In this document: piece after piece, positions 47,141-56,881 of the stretch
How positions within the stretch are numbered: the first letter of the stretch is position 1
How the letters are laid out: each line of letters starts with the position of its first letter
NCBI RefSeq assembly: GCF_004362525.1
Contig: NZ_SNXS01000001.1
Coordinates: 857,510-921,509, forward strand
Direction: 5' to 3'
From: Roseateles toxinivorans
GTDB taxonomy: Bacteria; Pseudomonadota; Gammaproteobacteria; Burkholderiales; Burkholderiaceae_C
Length of the DNA: 64,000 nt
Made by a program: the position numbers and the translations under genes
Notes under the pieces: model-generated
The model's database searches: none
What the model was told of the DNA's origin: nothing
Seen by the model: only the letters and a program-made list of their open reading frames with translations

Positions 47141-49356
47141 CAGCCCTTCAAGAGGCGTTCGCACGCCTTGCGAGCCTCGTCTGGTGCATCGAACCAATAC
47201 TCTTCCAGCAAGGGGCCGATCTCGGTTTCAACAACCTGCTCGAACCAGCGCCGAGCAGATCCCGCCTCCAGCGCATGGGCAGGAGTCACGTAGCTGTGCC
47301 CCACTCGGAACTGCTTGCCGAGCCGCGCATCTGATGCAATCGCCTCATTGAGTTCGTTGACCCGCTGCTCAATATCCTGAGCCACTGACGTATCCAGCCC
47401 GCGAGTCTTCACAACCCAGTCGCGCCAGACCGGACCAAGTCGCGGCTCCAAACCGATGAAAGCAAAGCGCCGCCTCAAGGCCAGATCGACCAATGCCAAC
47501 GAGCGATCGGCAATGTTCATGGTGCCGATGACGTAGAGGTTCTCCGGAATGTGCACGGCTCGACGCCGACCATCTGCATCCGCATAGCAAAGCTCCAACG
47601 CCTCACTCGGTGTACGCTTGCCTGCCTCAAGAAGCGTAAGCAGCTCACCAAAGATCTGCGCTGGGTTGCCGCGATTGATTTCCTCGATCACCACAACAAA
47701 TTTGAGGTTCGGCTTCGCCTTTGCCGCATTGATCGCCTCCATGAACACGCCATCGACCAAGGACAGCTTGCCATCGCCTGCAGGTCGCCAACCACGCACG
47801 AAATCCTCGTATGACAAGTTCGGATGGAACTGCACTGCCCTGATCCTGGCTTCATCCTTCTGAGTCATCAAGGCATAGGCCAGCCGCTTGGCTAGCCAGG
47901 TCTTCCCGGTTCCGGGTGGGCCTTGAAGGATCAAGTTCTTCTTCTCGCGCCAGCGCTCAAGCATGCGCTCAAGCTCATCACGCTCCAAGAAACAGCCATC
48001 CTTGAGGATGTCGCTGACCGAAAAGGGTTCCAGCGAGGCCATAGGTCTCACCGTGTCGGACGCGCTGTCATCTACCTCCGCAACGATTAGCTCATCGATT
48101 GAAACGCTCTCGCCGATTGTTGCCACAGGGTCCTGATACGTCCAAGCTTCCAGTGACATTTCCGGGTATGAGTGCACCGGGTAGTCAACCTCTTTGAACC
48201 GAGGTTCAAGCGCATCCATCGCGGCGAGATAGTCTGCCGCAGCACATCTGCCCTTAGGACCGCTCTTGCCCAGACGGAGTCCGAGCTTGTTGCTCAGGTA
48301 CGCCTGCGAGTTCCCGTCCAGGCTCAAGAACGACCACGGCCGAATCCAGTACAAGCCGATGGTCAGATTCCAGCCCACATTTGGCCTACCGTTGGCTCGG
48401 TCAAAGGCTTCGGAAAAACGGACCCGAAGGGAGGCTTCATCAGAACCTGCATACGCCAGTCCAGCTGCAAAAACCTCCCAGAGAGAGTCGATGTGGTCAG
48501 ACTGCCGCTCCTCCTCAAAGGGGAAGTACCAGGACTTCATGTTGTGCAGCAGCGGAATCCCTTCGAACGACGAAGGGACAGCCTCATCAACGTCAAGGAA
48601 CTTGGCCAATTCAGCGGCGAGCTTCTTCCGGTTCGAATCCGTGATGCCACGGTTGAAGCTGCCCATCACAGTAAACGGACAAATGTCGCGCACCCATCCT
48701 TTAGTTCCATCGGTACGCTTGTCAACCGCCAGATAGTCCAGCACGTCGTTGCGCGTGCCGATTTCTTGCAAGCCCGCGATCAATTCCGCACGCATGCTGC
48801 GAAAGACCAAGAGCTTGTCAGCAACAGCTTCAAAAAACCGCGTCCAGCCGAAACGGCGTTGGTCCGGTGCTCCCGTCCCGAAGCGCTCCCGCCAGTACGG
48901 CGCATTGCAAAAGCGCTCCAAGTCTTGCGGCTGATTCTCAAAGGCAAAAGCGATCAGTGCGTCGCTACTCCACTCGCCTGCTTCAACCCGCCACATGGTC
49001 CTTTGGTAGGTGTAGAAGTACCATTCCCGAGGTGGGCTGACGGGGCTCCACTTCACCTTAACGCTGTGACCATTGCGCTCGTTTGAGAGTACGACACCGG
49101 TAGCCTTGATGGCCATCACCGCGACCGATTGGCCTCGATTGTCAAAAGGCAAGTCATGCTTCCGCACATACGCGGCCTTGATCGCTATACGCTCTCCAGG
49201 CTTCATCGAATTGACGTGTGCCGACTCCTTCTCAGTCGGGCTATCCACTTCCCACACACCTTCGGCAAGAAAACGCGGCGTCTGGTCGTTGGTACCACCG
49301 AAGCTCGCTCCCACAAACCAGCAGACCGGGCTTGCCACGCTCGTTTTTTCCGTCAT
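47137..49356 (-). CDS. mcrB: McrB, AAA+ GTPase subunit of McrBC type IV restriction
   Basis: A 739-residue protein. The C-terminal AAA+ motor has Walker A GPPGTGKT (479-486), Walker B EEINRGNP (558-565) and the McrB GTP motif GTMNIADRS (611-619). The N-terminal specificity part differs from E. coli McrB: about residues 10-130 form a beta-rich domain that may be PUA/EVE-like, as found in readers of modified bases, and 150-440 are helical. The target modification may therefore differ from m5C. It is coupled to mcrC by 4 bases and starts about 60 bases from hsdR's stop. Confidence 0.9.
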   Translation of the reverse strand: MTEKTSVASPVCWFVGASFGGTNDQTPRFLAEGVWEVDSPTEKESAHVNSMKPGERIAIKAAYVRKHDLPFDNRGQSVAVMAIKATGVVLSNERNGHSVKVKWSPVSPPREWYFYTYQRTMWRVEAGEWSSDALIAFAFENQPQDLERFCNAPYWRERFGTGAPDQRRFGWTRFFEAVADKLLVFRSMRAELIAGLQEIGTRNDVLDYLAVDKRTDGTKGWVRDICPFTVMGSFNRGITDSNRKKLAAELAKFLDVDEAVPSSFEGIPLLHNMKSWYFPFEEERQSDHIDSLWEVFAAGLAYAGSDEASLRVRFSEAFDRANGRPNVGWNLTIGLYWIRPWSFLSLDGNSQAYLSNKLGLRLGKSGPKGRCAAADYLAAMDALEPRFKEVDYPVHSYPEMSLEAWTYQDPVATIGESVSIDELIVAEVDDSASDTVRPMASLEPFSVSDILKDGCFLERDELERMLERWREKKNLILQGPPGTGKTWLAKRLAYALMTQKDEARIRAVQFHPNLSYEDFVRGWRPAGDGKLSLVDGVFMEAINAAKAKPNLKFVVVIEEINRGNPAQIFGELLTLLEAGKRTPSEALELCYADADGRRRAVHIPENLYVIGTMNIADRSLALVDLALRRRFAFIGLEPRLGPVWRDWVVKTRGLDTSVAQDIEQRVNELNEAIASDARLGKQFRVGHSYVTPAHALEAGSARRWFEQVVETEIGPLLEEYWFDAPDEARKACERLLKGW

Positions 49357-49413
49357 TCTTCTCTCCCTTATGAATCACAGCTCGCTCGATGGCAGCGCGG
49401 CCACAGCAGAGCA

Positions 49414-52410
49414 TCAGTAGTACTGTTTGATGTATCCGTACGCCTTCTCGAACAGCTCTTCATCCGCATGAAGCCGGTACTTGAAGAGCGCCTTGCGCAG
49501 CGCCTTCTTGACCTCGCGCTCGCCGGCCAGCGTGGTCTGCCAGCCAGGGAAACGCACCATGCGAACGATCTCATCGATGTCAGCCACCACGCGCTCAACC
49601 ATGATTGGCGTCTCAGCCGTCTTGACCTCGTTGAACAGTTCTGTAAGCGCCGCTTTGCCGCGGTTCTCGTCCTCTTCAGGCGGTGCATCCTTCTCGGCCT
49701 GCAAGGTCTCTTTGGCGATTTCTAGCAGTTGCTTCAGAAACTCCACGCTGTTGATCTGACCGGCTTCAAAGCGGTCCTTCAATGCATCAAGGCGCTCAGA
49801 GAGTTGCTTGAACTTCGGGTTACCAGCGTGCTTGCGCAGGCGGCGATTCAGCTTGATCTCGATCTCCTTGGCCTTCTTTGGGTCAGGGTTCGAGAGCACC
49901 GCTTCCAACAAGTCGGCATCAAGCACCAAGGTGTCGAGGTCATCGCGCACGGCATCTACATGCACGTTCTGATGAATCAGCTCGATCGTCTTCGCGCCAA
50001 GCGAATGCCAGATCAGCTTGCCGTGGCCGCTTGTTGGCTGGACCGACTGATACACCTGGGACAGCCACTTGTAATCCTTCTCGAAGGGGCCTAGCACCGG
50101 GTCTGGCGACAGTGCTTCCCAGATCTTGTTGAGTACGCTGAACTCGGCGCCAAAGCTATCACGCACCTCGTTGTTTGGCAGACACTGCTGCGCGGCGATC
50201 AGGCCTTCATAGCCTTGCAAGTTGCGATCACAGCCAGCAAAGAAAGCCAGGCACTTCTGCATGGCCTCGGGCAGCTTGTCCTTCAGCTCCTGGATGTTGC
50301 TGACCACCTGCTTGACGCTCTTGTCGTCGAACTCCAGCGCTGCCGCCACGTCATCAAAGATGCCGAGGTAATCCACGATCAAGCCGTGCGTCTTCTGCTC
50401 CGAGTAGGTGCGATTCACTCGGCAGATGGCCTGCAGCAGCGTGTGGTCGCGAAGCGGCTTGTCCAGGTACATCGCCTGCAGGATCGGCGCGTCAAAGCCC
50501 GTCAGCAGCTTGGCAGTGACGATGATCAGTTGCAGCGGGTCGGCAGGATCGCGGAAGCGGTCGAGCAGGCGCTCCTCCTCATCGCGCGAACGGTCATAGA
50601 CCGCGTACTCCGGATGCTCCTTCTTGTCGGACGCCTGCACCGACATGACGATGTCCGTGGCCTCGGGCGGCAGCAGCTTGTCCAACTCGGCCTTGAACAG
50701 CAGACAGGACTCGCGATCGAAGGTGACGATCTGGCCCTTGAAGCCGTTGGGCTCCACCTTGGTCTGGAAGTGTTCTACGATGTCCGTACATATGCGTTGG
50801 ATGCGCTCAGGTGTCTTCACCAGCACCGCCATCTTGGCGGCAGTCTTGGCTAGGTTGTCCTTGTCTAGATCCGAGAGTCCGCCGGTCAGATCCTTGTAGG
50901 CGGCATCAAGCGCAGCTTTGTCGATGTGCAGGTTGATCAGGCGCGGCTCGAAGTGCAGCTTCAGCGTGGCACCGTCGCGGATCGATTCCTCAAAGCCGTA
51001 ACGGCTCAAGTAACCCTTGTCATCCTCGTCGGCCCCAAAGGCGTAGAAGGTGTTGCGGTCGGAGCGATTGATTGGTGTGCCCGTCAGACCGAACAGAAAC
51101 GCATTCGGAAGGGCCTCGCGCATCTTGCGGCCCAGGTCACCTTCCTGGGTACGGTGGGCCTCATCCACCAGCGCGATGATGTTGCCGCGGTCGTTCAGAC
51201 TGCCCGATTTTCCGTTGGGTGTCTCGCCGAACTTGAAGATCGTCGTAATGATGATCTTGCGCGCATCCTGCGCCAGCAGTTGCTGCAACTTGTCGCGGCT
51301 GTCGGCCTTCTCCAGGTTCGGAATGTCCGCCCCGGTGAAGGTGCCGGTGATCTGGCTGTCGAGATCGATCCGGTCCACCACAATCAGCACTGTCGGGTTC
51401 TTCAGGTCAGCATGCATGCGCAGCTTCTGCGCAGCGAACACCATCAGCAGCGATTTGCCCGAGCCCTGGAAGTGCCAGATCAGGCCCTTCTTTGGATAGC
51501 CCGCCAGCACGCGCTCGACGATCTTGTTCGCCGCCTCGTATTGCTGGTAGCGGCAGATGATCTTGATACGGCGCTTCTTCTTGTCCGTGGCGAACAGGGT
51601 GAAGCTTCCGAGTATGTCCAGCACCACGTGCGGTCGCAGCATGCTCTCGGCCGAGAGCTTGAGGGACTTCAGCGGGTGGTGCTGCGCGTCGCCACCGTCC
51701 AGATGCCAGGGTCCCCAGTCCTTGACCGGCAGGCCGATCGACCCGTAGTGGTAGGCCTTGCCCTCAGTGGCCACCGAGAACACGTTGCAGACGAACAGTT
51801 CGGGCACAAATTTTTCGTAATCGTCGTGCACCTGCACCGCACCGTCGACCCAGCTGACGCTCCTCCGGGTGGTCGTCTTGGCCTCGATCAGCACCAACGG
51901 CAGACCGTTGACCAGCAGCACCAGATCGGCACGGCGCTCGGTGGGTCCGGCGCGGTACGTGAACTGTTGGGTGACGATGTACTGGTTCTGCGAAAGGTCA
52001 TCCAGCTCGATCAGCCGCACCGGCACATGCTCGTTGTTCCGACCAAAGGGCATCGAGCGCTCGCCGCGCATCCAGGCGGTCATCTCCTCGTTCGCGCGTA
52101 TCAGGCCATCCGAGCGCACCGACAGCACGATGGCGCGCAGCTTGTAGAGCACCTCATCGGCGCGGTCGGGCTGAGCAGCAACCTCAGGGTTCAGGCGGAT
52201 CAGCGCATCGCGCAACCAGGGCTCGACCAGCACTTCCTGAATCTGGCGTGGTACTTCAGCCGGCGCCGCATAGCGCCAGCCGATGCCTTTGGGGCTGGGA
52301 TCGTAGCTGGCTTGCGGTTCTTGAGCTGTATTGGCCGGGACAGCCTTTATGGGTCCGGCGAGCAGGTCGCGGACGTAGGCTTCGACGGTGTTGGATTCGG
52401 TAAACATCAT
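49414..52410 (-). CDS. hsdR: Type I restriction enzyme R subunit (HsdR)
   Basis: A 998-residue subunit starting at ATG 52410 in an ATGA overlap with hsdS, with GGGAGG seven bases upstream. The N-terminal nuclease has ADLVLLVNGLPLVLIEAK (D...E-x-K). The translocase motor has FQGSGKSLLMVF, DEAHRTQEGD, LTGTPINRSD and AICRVNRTY. The C-terminal about 200 residues are helical and assemble with HsdM. It completes the hsdM2-zinc ribbon-hsdM1-hsdS-hsdR operon and appears intact. Cleavage would occur after ATP-driven translocation from an unmethylated site recognised by HsdS. Confidence 0.92.
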   Translation of the reverse strand: MMFTESNTVEAYVRDLLAGPIKAVPANTAQEPQASYDPSPKGIGWRYAAPAEVPRQIQEVLVEPWLRDALIRLNPEVAAQPDRADEVLYKLRAIVLSVRSDGLIRANEEMTAWMRGERSMPFGRNNEHVPVRLIELDDLSQNQYIVTQQFTYRAGPTERRADLVLLVNGLPLVLIEAKTTTRRSVSWVDGAVQVHDDYEKFVPELFVCNVFSVATEGKAYHYGSIGLPVKDWGPWHLDGGDAQHHPLKSLKLSAESMLRPHVVLDILGSFTLFATDKKKRRIKIICRYQQYEAANKIVERVLAGYPKKGLIWHFQGSGKSLLMVFAAQKLRMHADLKNPTVLIVVDRIDLDSQITGTFTGADIPNLEKADSRDKLQQLLAQDARKIIITTIFKFGETPNGKSGSLNDRGNIIALVDEAHRTQEGDLGRKMREALPNAFLFGLTGTPINRSDRNTFYAFGADEDDKGYLSRYGFEESIRDGATLKLHFEPRLINLHIDKAALDAAYKDLTGGLSDLDKDNLAKTAAKMAVLVKTPERIQRICTDIVEHFQTKVEPNGFKGQIVTFDRESCLLFKAELDKLLPPEATDIVMSVQASDKKEHPEYAVYDRSRDEEERLLDRFRDPADPLQLIIVTAKLLTGFDAPILQAMYLDKPLRDHTLLQAICRVNRTYSEQKTHGLIVDYLGIFDDVAAALEFDDKSVKQVVSNIQELKDKLPEAMQKCLAFFAGCDRNLQGYEGLIAAQQCLPNNEVRDSFGAEFSVLNKIWEALSPDPVLGPFEKDYKWLSQVYQSVQPTSGHGKLIWHSLGAKTIELIHQNVHVDAVRDDLDTLVLDADLLEAVLSNPDPKKAKEIEIKLNRRLRKHAGNPKFKQLSERLDALKDRFEAGQINSVEFLKQLLEIAKETLQAEKDAPPEEDENRGKAALTELFNEVKTAETPIMVERVVADIDEIVRMVRFPGWQTTLAGEREVKKALRKALFKYRLHADEELFEKAYGYIKQYY

Positions 52411-53582
52411 GCCTCCCACATTTCAGCGAGCAACTGCTTCTTAATTGATTTACTCGCCACAACCCTCGACTCCAGTATCTCGATGGCGTCATCAAGATCC
52501 TTCAATTGCAGCAGCAAGCTATCCTGATCAACATCGTTGGGTGTGCAGATTGGTTGTTTCTTAATCCCGGCAATATTGATGTTGTAGTTGCCTGCACTGG
52601 ACTTCACTTCCCCTCGAAGTCGCTGCCTTGTTGATGGCGCGTTGAGGTACTCAGCAAGGAATGCAGGGCGCAACGTACTTTCGTCACAGCGGATTCGAAT
52701 CAGGTAGCTGGCATACACGGTCTTTTCGTGGAGGCGGTCGATGACCACCGAACGCCCGACGTATTGGGGATTTCCGTTGGTTCTTACAAGTAGGACGTCG
52801 CCTTTTTGGAGAGCCAAGCGCTCGTACTCCGTGTCATTGAGTTCAATGTGCTGGATATCCGAATAGTCAACGCGCCCTCTCAGGACATTCGGTATCCGAA
52901 GGATTGGATATCCGTTTTCCTCGTAGGCTGAACGCGACGACGAGCCGTAACTCAAATCTGTCAGGTATGTGCCCAACGGTTTCGCAACTTTCGGGTCGAA
53001 GTTCGCCGCCAAGACATCTTCTACAAGAGCAGACCTTGTTGCTCGACCAATCTCCGCTGCGCTTGTTTGTGCCTCAATCGCCTTCTCCACCGCACTCAAG
53101 ACTTCGACAAGCTCTATTTGTTGCGAGATCGGCGGCAGCGCGAACTCCTGAACAGCCATCGTCTTCCAGTTGATCGTGGGCGACAGCGAGCCAACCGAGA
53201 TCTCGACCGCTCGGTTCATGAACATATCGCTCTGCATGAAGAACGGTAGAAACTCGGGCAGCACGATGTCAGGCTTGGCCCGCAGCACCATTGCATGGGC
53301 CGAGCAAATGCCATCGAACGCTGCAACACCGAGCTTGCGCTGGTAAGCGCGACGGCGGCCGAAGATGATGTCGCCCTTCTTGAACATCAGCTTGGTGGCT
53401 TCCACATCGTCTGGCGTTCCCCAGCGACGAATCCTCAGCGAGTCGGAATCCAGATGTTCCAGGCCAACGTAGTGCTTCATCCCAGACTCAGATGGGTTGT
53501 CGATGCGAACATTGACGTTTATCGCCATCTGGTCGAAGGGCCAGACCTTCCAGCCCGGCTTCAAATTCTTTTTGTCAGACAC
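52407..53582 (-). CDS. hsdS: Type I restriction specificity subunit (HsdS)
   Basis: A 391-residue protein. I choose GTG 53582 (MSDKKNLKPGWK), with GAGGA nine bases upstream and an 8-base overlap with hsdM1; a TTG at 53600 is the longer alternative. It has two target recognition domains, about 10-170 and 195-360, each followed by a conserved spacer helix (ISQQIELVEVLSAVEKAIEA and DLDDAIEILESRVVASKSI). The two domains read the two halves of a bipartite DNA site; the sequence recognised cannot be deduced. Both halves are complete. Confidence 0.9.
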   Translation of the reverse strand: MSDKKNLKPGWKVWPFDQMAINVNVRIDNPSESGMKHYVGLEHLDSDSLRIRRWGTPDDVEATKLMFKKGDIIFGRRRAYQRKLGVAAFDGICSAHAMVLRAKPDIVLPEFLPFFMQSDMFMNRAVEISVGSLSPTINWKTMAVQEFALPPISQQIELVEVLSAVEKAIEAQTSAAEIGRATRSALVEDVLAANFDPKVAKPLGTYLTDLSYGSSSRSAYEENGYPILRIPNVLRGRVDYSDIQHIELNDTEYERLALQKGDVLLVRTNGNPQYVGRSVVIDRLHEKTVYASYLIRIRCDESTLRPAFLAEYLNAPSTRQRLRGEVKSSAGNYNINIAGIKKQPICTPNDVDQDSLLLQLKDLDDAIEILESRVVASKSIKKQLLAEMWEA

Positions 53583-55095
53583 GTTCGATGTCCTCAGCAA
53601 TCAGCCCATCCAGCGTTGCGACGAGCGCGTCCATCTGTTGCCAGAAGGCACGGCCGTCGTTCTGCCATTGCGCCCAGGCGGAGTGCAGCGATACCGCGTC
53701 GCCATTGCTGTCGGTTGCGATGGCTGCTGCAATGCGCTTCACGTACAGAGGGATCGACAGGTTGGTCCCGCTGGCGCCAATCTCGGCCAGCGTGGCGACC
53801 TTGGCGAAACCGGGCACATCGGCAAACGTCTTGAAGGCCGCCAGGATGCGCTGCTGGTGCGCGGGCGTGAGGAAACTCTGCGCTCGCTCGCGGGTGACAT
53901 CGTTCACCGCATCGATGAAGATCACCTTGCCCTTGCGTGCAGCCGTCTTCTTACGGTTGCAGATGACGATGCAGGACTCCATCGGGGAGTTGTAGAACAG
54001 GTTGGGCCCCAATCCGATGACGGCCTCCACCCAGTCTTGTTCGATCATCTTGGCGCGCATGGTCTGTTCTTCGTTTCGGAACAACACGCCGTGGGGCCAG
54101 AGCACGGCGCAGCGCCCCTTGGCGCTGAGGCTGGTCAGGATGTGCTGCTGGAACGCATAGTCGGCGCGGCCTTGCGGCGGCGTGCCCAGGGAGTTGCGAC
54201 CCCACTTGTCACTGCTCCAGGCCTCGCGGTTCCACTGCTTGATGGAGTACGGCGGGTTGGCCAGGATTACGTCGAACTGCCGCAGGCGGTCCCCTTCGAT
54301 GTGTCTGGGGTCGGCTAATGTGTCGCCCCGGCTGATGTCGAAGTCCTCCACGCCGTGCAGGAACAGGTTCATGCGGGCGATGGATGAGGTGATCAAGTTG
54401 CGCTCCTGCCCGTAGAGCTTGAGCGTGCGGTACTCGCCGCCGGAACGCTTCACCTCGTCCAGCGCCGAGATCAGCATGCCGCCGGTGCCACAGGTGGGGT
54501 CGTAGATCGACTCACCGGCCTGCGGGGCCATCAACTGCGTCATCAGGTGCACAACGGTACGGTTGGTATAGAACTCGGCCGCCGTGTGGCCGGAGTCGTC
54601 TGCGAACTTCTTGATCAGGTACTCGTAGGCGTTGCCGAGTTCGTCCTCGGGCACGTTGGTCACCGATAGCGTCTGGGTGGAGAAGTGCTCGATCAGGTTC
54701 TTCAGCGTTTCGTCCGGCAGGCGCTCACGGTTGGTCCATGTGGCATCGCCGAAGATGCCGTCCAGCAGATCGGGGTTGGCCGACTCGATGGCGCGCATCG
54801 CCTTCTGAATAGTGGCTCCAACGTTCTTGGCGGCCTGACGCACGTCATTCCAATGCGCACCCGCGGGGATCTGGAAGCGGTGGTTCTCGGCGAACTGGGC
54901 GTAGGACAGGTCGCCGCTGGAATTGGCCAGAGCCGCCTGGTACTCTTCTTCCCAAACATCAGACACTCGCTTGTAGAACAGCAGCGGAAAGATGAACTGC
55001 TTGTAGTCGCCCGCATCAATGAGGCCGCGCAGCAAGACGGCGGCGCCCCAGAGGTAGGTTTCGAGTTCTTGTTGGGTGATGCGTTTACTGCTCAT
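53575..55095 (-). CDS. hsdM: Type I DNA methyltransferase subunit HsdM (copy 1)
   Basis: A 506-residue N6-adenine methyltransferase subunit with the SAM-binding motif DPTCGTGG (199-206) and the catalytic NPPY (280-283), both intact; the N-terminal helical domain (LWGAAVLLRGLIDAGDYKQF) is typical of HsdM. It begins directly at the end of the zinc-ribbon gene (TAATG overlap) and overlaps hsdS by 8 bases. A second, diverged HsdM lies two genes upstream in the same operon, which is unusual for a type I system with one HsdS. Confidence 0.92.
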   Translation of the reverse strand: MSSKRITQQELETYLWGAAVLLRGLIDAGDYKQFIFPLLFYKRVSDVWEEEYQAALANSSGDLSYAQFAENHRFQIPAGAHWNDVRQAAKNVGATIQKAMRAIESANPDLLDGIFGDATWTNRERLPDETLKNLIEHFSTQTLSVTNVPEDELGNAYEYLIKKFADDSGHTAAEFYTNRTVVHLMTQLMAPQAGESIYDPTCGTGGMLISALDEVKRSGGEYRTLKLYGQERNLITSSIARMNLFLHGVEDFDISRGDTLADPRHIEGDRLRQFDVILANPPYSIKQWNREAWSSDKWGRNSLGTPPQGRADYAFQQHILTSLSAKGRCAVLWPHGVLFRNEEQTMRAKMIEQDWVEAVIGLGPNLFYNSPMESCIVICNRKKTAARKGKVIFIDAVNDVTRERAQSFLTPAHQQRILAAFKTFADVPGFAKVATLAEIGASGTNLSIPLYVKRIAAAIATDSNGDAVSLHSAWAQWQNDGRAFWQQMDALVATLDGLIAEDIERV

Positions 55096-55304
55096 TAATC
55101 GTCCTCACCGATATCGGCCTTACCCCACTCGTGCTCGCACGCCAGGCAACGGTTCTCCATGGGCTCCCAGGGAATGCAGCATCCGCCGAGCGCGATCTCG
55201 CCTCGTTCAGCCATGCTCATCGCTTCGGGAGACGGAAAGCCATACAGGATGCTCACGCCGTTTTGCTTTCCGCAGGCTGGGCAATGCAGCTTTGCTTGCT
55301 TCAT
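55095..55304 (-). CDS. Small zinc-ribbon protein inside the hsd operon
   Basis: A 69-residue protein from ATG 55304, which overlaps the hsdM2 stop (ATGA); its TAA shares a base with the hsdM1 start. Two CxxC pairs, HCPAC near the start and RCLACEHEWG near the end, form a classic zinc ribbon; between them are GFPSPEAMSMAERGEIALGG and a CC pair. Similar small proteins occur as hypothetical genes in mobile DNA. It could be an assembly or anti-restriction factor for the methyltransferases. Function unknown. Confidence 0.72.
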   Translation of the reverse strand: MKQAKLHCPACGKQNGVSILYGFPSPEAMSMAERGEIALGGCCIPWEPMENRCLACEHEWGKADIGEDD

Positions 55305-56797
55305 TTCAACCAACCTCCGTCGGCCATCACCTTGGCTAAAGCGTCCTCTGCCTCTCGGCATCGCGAGAGCGCAGCCTTGAATGCAGCTATTGCTTCAGGC
55401 AACGGAGGGATGTCGTCTTGAAGCGGGGGCAAGACATAGCGCGAAATGTTCAGGGTCCAGTCCTCGCACTTGATCTCATCAAGGCTCACGACGCGCGCGG
55501 CATGCGGCACATCCGCATAGCCGCGGTACCAGCCCAGCACCTCAGCAGCATGCTCCAGCTCCAGATAGTTCTGCGCACGGCCGCGGCGGAACAATCGCGA
55601 AGCGTCTGCTATCAGCACCTTCTTCTTGTTGGCCTTGGACTTGCGCTGACGCAGCACCAGGATGCAGGCAGCCAGGCCGGTGCCGTAGAACAGATTTGGA
55701 GCCAGGCCGATGACGGCCTCGACCAGGTCCAGCTCCAGCAGCTTCTTGCGAATCTCGCCTTCGGCGCCCTTACGGAATAAAGCGCCTTGCGGCAGCACCA
55801 CGGCCATGCGCCCAGAGCCAGCGGCCATGGACTTGACCATGTGCTGCACCCAGGCGAAGTCGCCGCTGGACGAAGGAGGCAGACCGGCAAAGTTACGCCC
55901 GAACGGGTCGTTGATCCATTGCTCCTCGCCCCACTTCTCCAATGAGAACGGTGGATTGGCGATCACGCAATCGAAGTTGGCAAGACGATCGCCGTCAAAG
56001 AATGCCGGGTTGCGCAGCGTGTCACCGCGCACGACTTGAAAGTCCTCAATGCCGTGCAGGAACAAGTTCATGCGAGCGATGGCCGACGTGGTCAGGTTTT
56101 TCTCCTGGCCGAAGAGCTTGCCCCACAGGCGTTTCACGTCGCCATGGGTTTCCTTGACGTGCTGCACTGCAGCCAGCAACATGCCTCCGGTACCGCAAGC
56201 CGGGTCGTAGATGGTCTCGCTCTCCCTGGGGTCGAGCATGTCGATCATCAATCGCACCACGCTACGCGGGGTGTAAAACTCGCCAGCTTTCTTGTTGGTG
56301 GCATCGGCGAACTTCTTGATCAGGTACTCGTAGGCGTCGCCGAGCAGGTCCGAATTGACGTTGTGGTTGCCCAGCGGCAGCTTGGAGAAGTGCTCGATCA
56401 GGTCCTTCAACAGCGCATCTGACAGCCGATCCTTGTTGGACCACTGTGCGTCTCCGAACACGCCATAGAGCGTGTCCGGATTGGCTTTCTCGATCTCGCG
56501 CATCGCCCTCTGCAGAGCCGCGCCGACGTTGCTGGCCTTGGTACGAACGTCGTTCCAATGGCAGTCTTCGGGGATCTGGAATCGGTGAGACTCAGGGAAC
56601 CAGGCCAGGGCCTCGTCGCCCGTCTCGTCAACGATCTCCTGATACTCGTCATCCCAGACGTCACAGATGCGCTTGAAAAACAGCAACGGGAAGATGTAGG
56701 TCTTGAAATCGGCAGCATCCACCGGGCCGCGCAGGATGTTGGCGGATTCCCAGAGGTGACTCTCAAGATCGGTCAGGCTGACCAATTGTTCTGGCAT
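55301..56797 (-). CDS. hsdM: Type I DNA methyltransferase subunit HsdM (copy 2)
   Basis: A 498-residue HsdM homologue with DPACGTGG (198-205) and NPPF (281-284). The sequence is clearly related to copy 1 along its length (both have ESANPD/EKANPD, DAYEYLIKKFAD and SIARMNLFLHG-type segments) but differs at many positions, so it is an old paralogue, not a recent duplicate. Copy 1 has NPPY and copy 2 NPPF; both forms are found in active N6-adenine methyltransferases. It is the first gene of the operon. The pair might form a mixed M1/M2 complex with the single HsdS. Confidence 0.9.
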   Translation of the reverse strand: MPEQLVSLTDLESHLWESANILRGPVDAADFKTYIFPLLFFKRICDVWDDEYQEIVDETGDEALAWFPESHRFQIPEDCHWNDVRTKASNVGAALQRAMREIEKANPDTLYGVFGDAQWSNKDRLSDALLKDLIEHFSKLPLGNHNVNSDLLGDAYEYLIKKFADATNKKAGEFYTPRSVVRLMIDMLDPRESETIYDPACGTGGMLLAAVQHVKETHGDVKRLWGKLFGQEKNLTTSAIARMNLFLHGIEDFQVVRGDTLRNPAFFDGDRLANFDCVIANPPFSLEKWGEEQWINDPFGRNFAGLPPSSSGDFAWVQHMVKSMAAGSGRMAVVLPQGALFRKGAEGEIRKKLLELDLVEAVIGLAPNLFYGTGLAACILVLRQRKSKANKKKVLIADASRLFRRGRAQNYLELEHAAEVLGWYRGYADVPHAARVVSLDEIKCEDWTLNISRYVLPPLQDDIPPLPEAIAAFKAALSRCREAEDALAKVMADGGWLK

Positions 56798-56881
56798 GGT
56801 TTCAATGTTCCTGCGACTTCATGTGGACAGGCATTTTCCCTGCATGGCCGCAGAGTGATGAAATCGTTGGCACCTTGATGC

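Noticed and set aside
50926-52527. 533-codon plus-strand frame opposite hsdR
   Set aside because: It is antisense to clear HsdR motifs, rich in Gln/Val/His, and without a recognisable fold.
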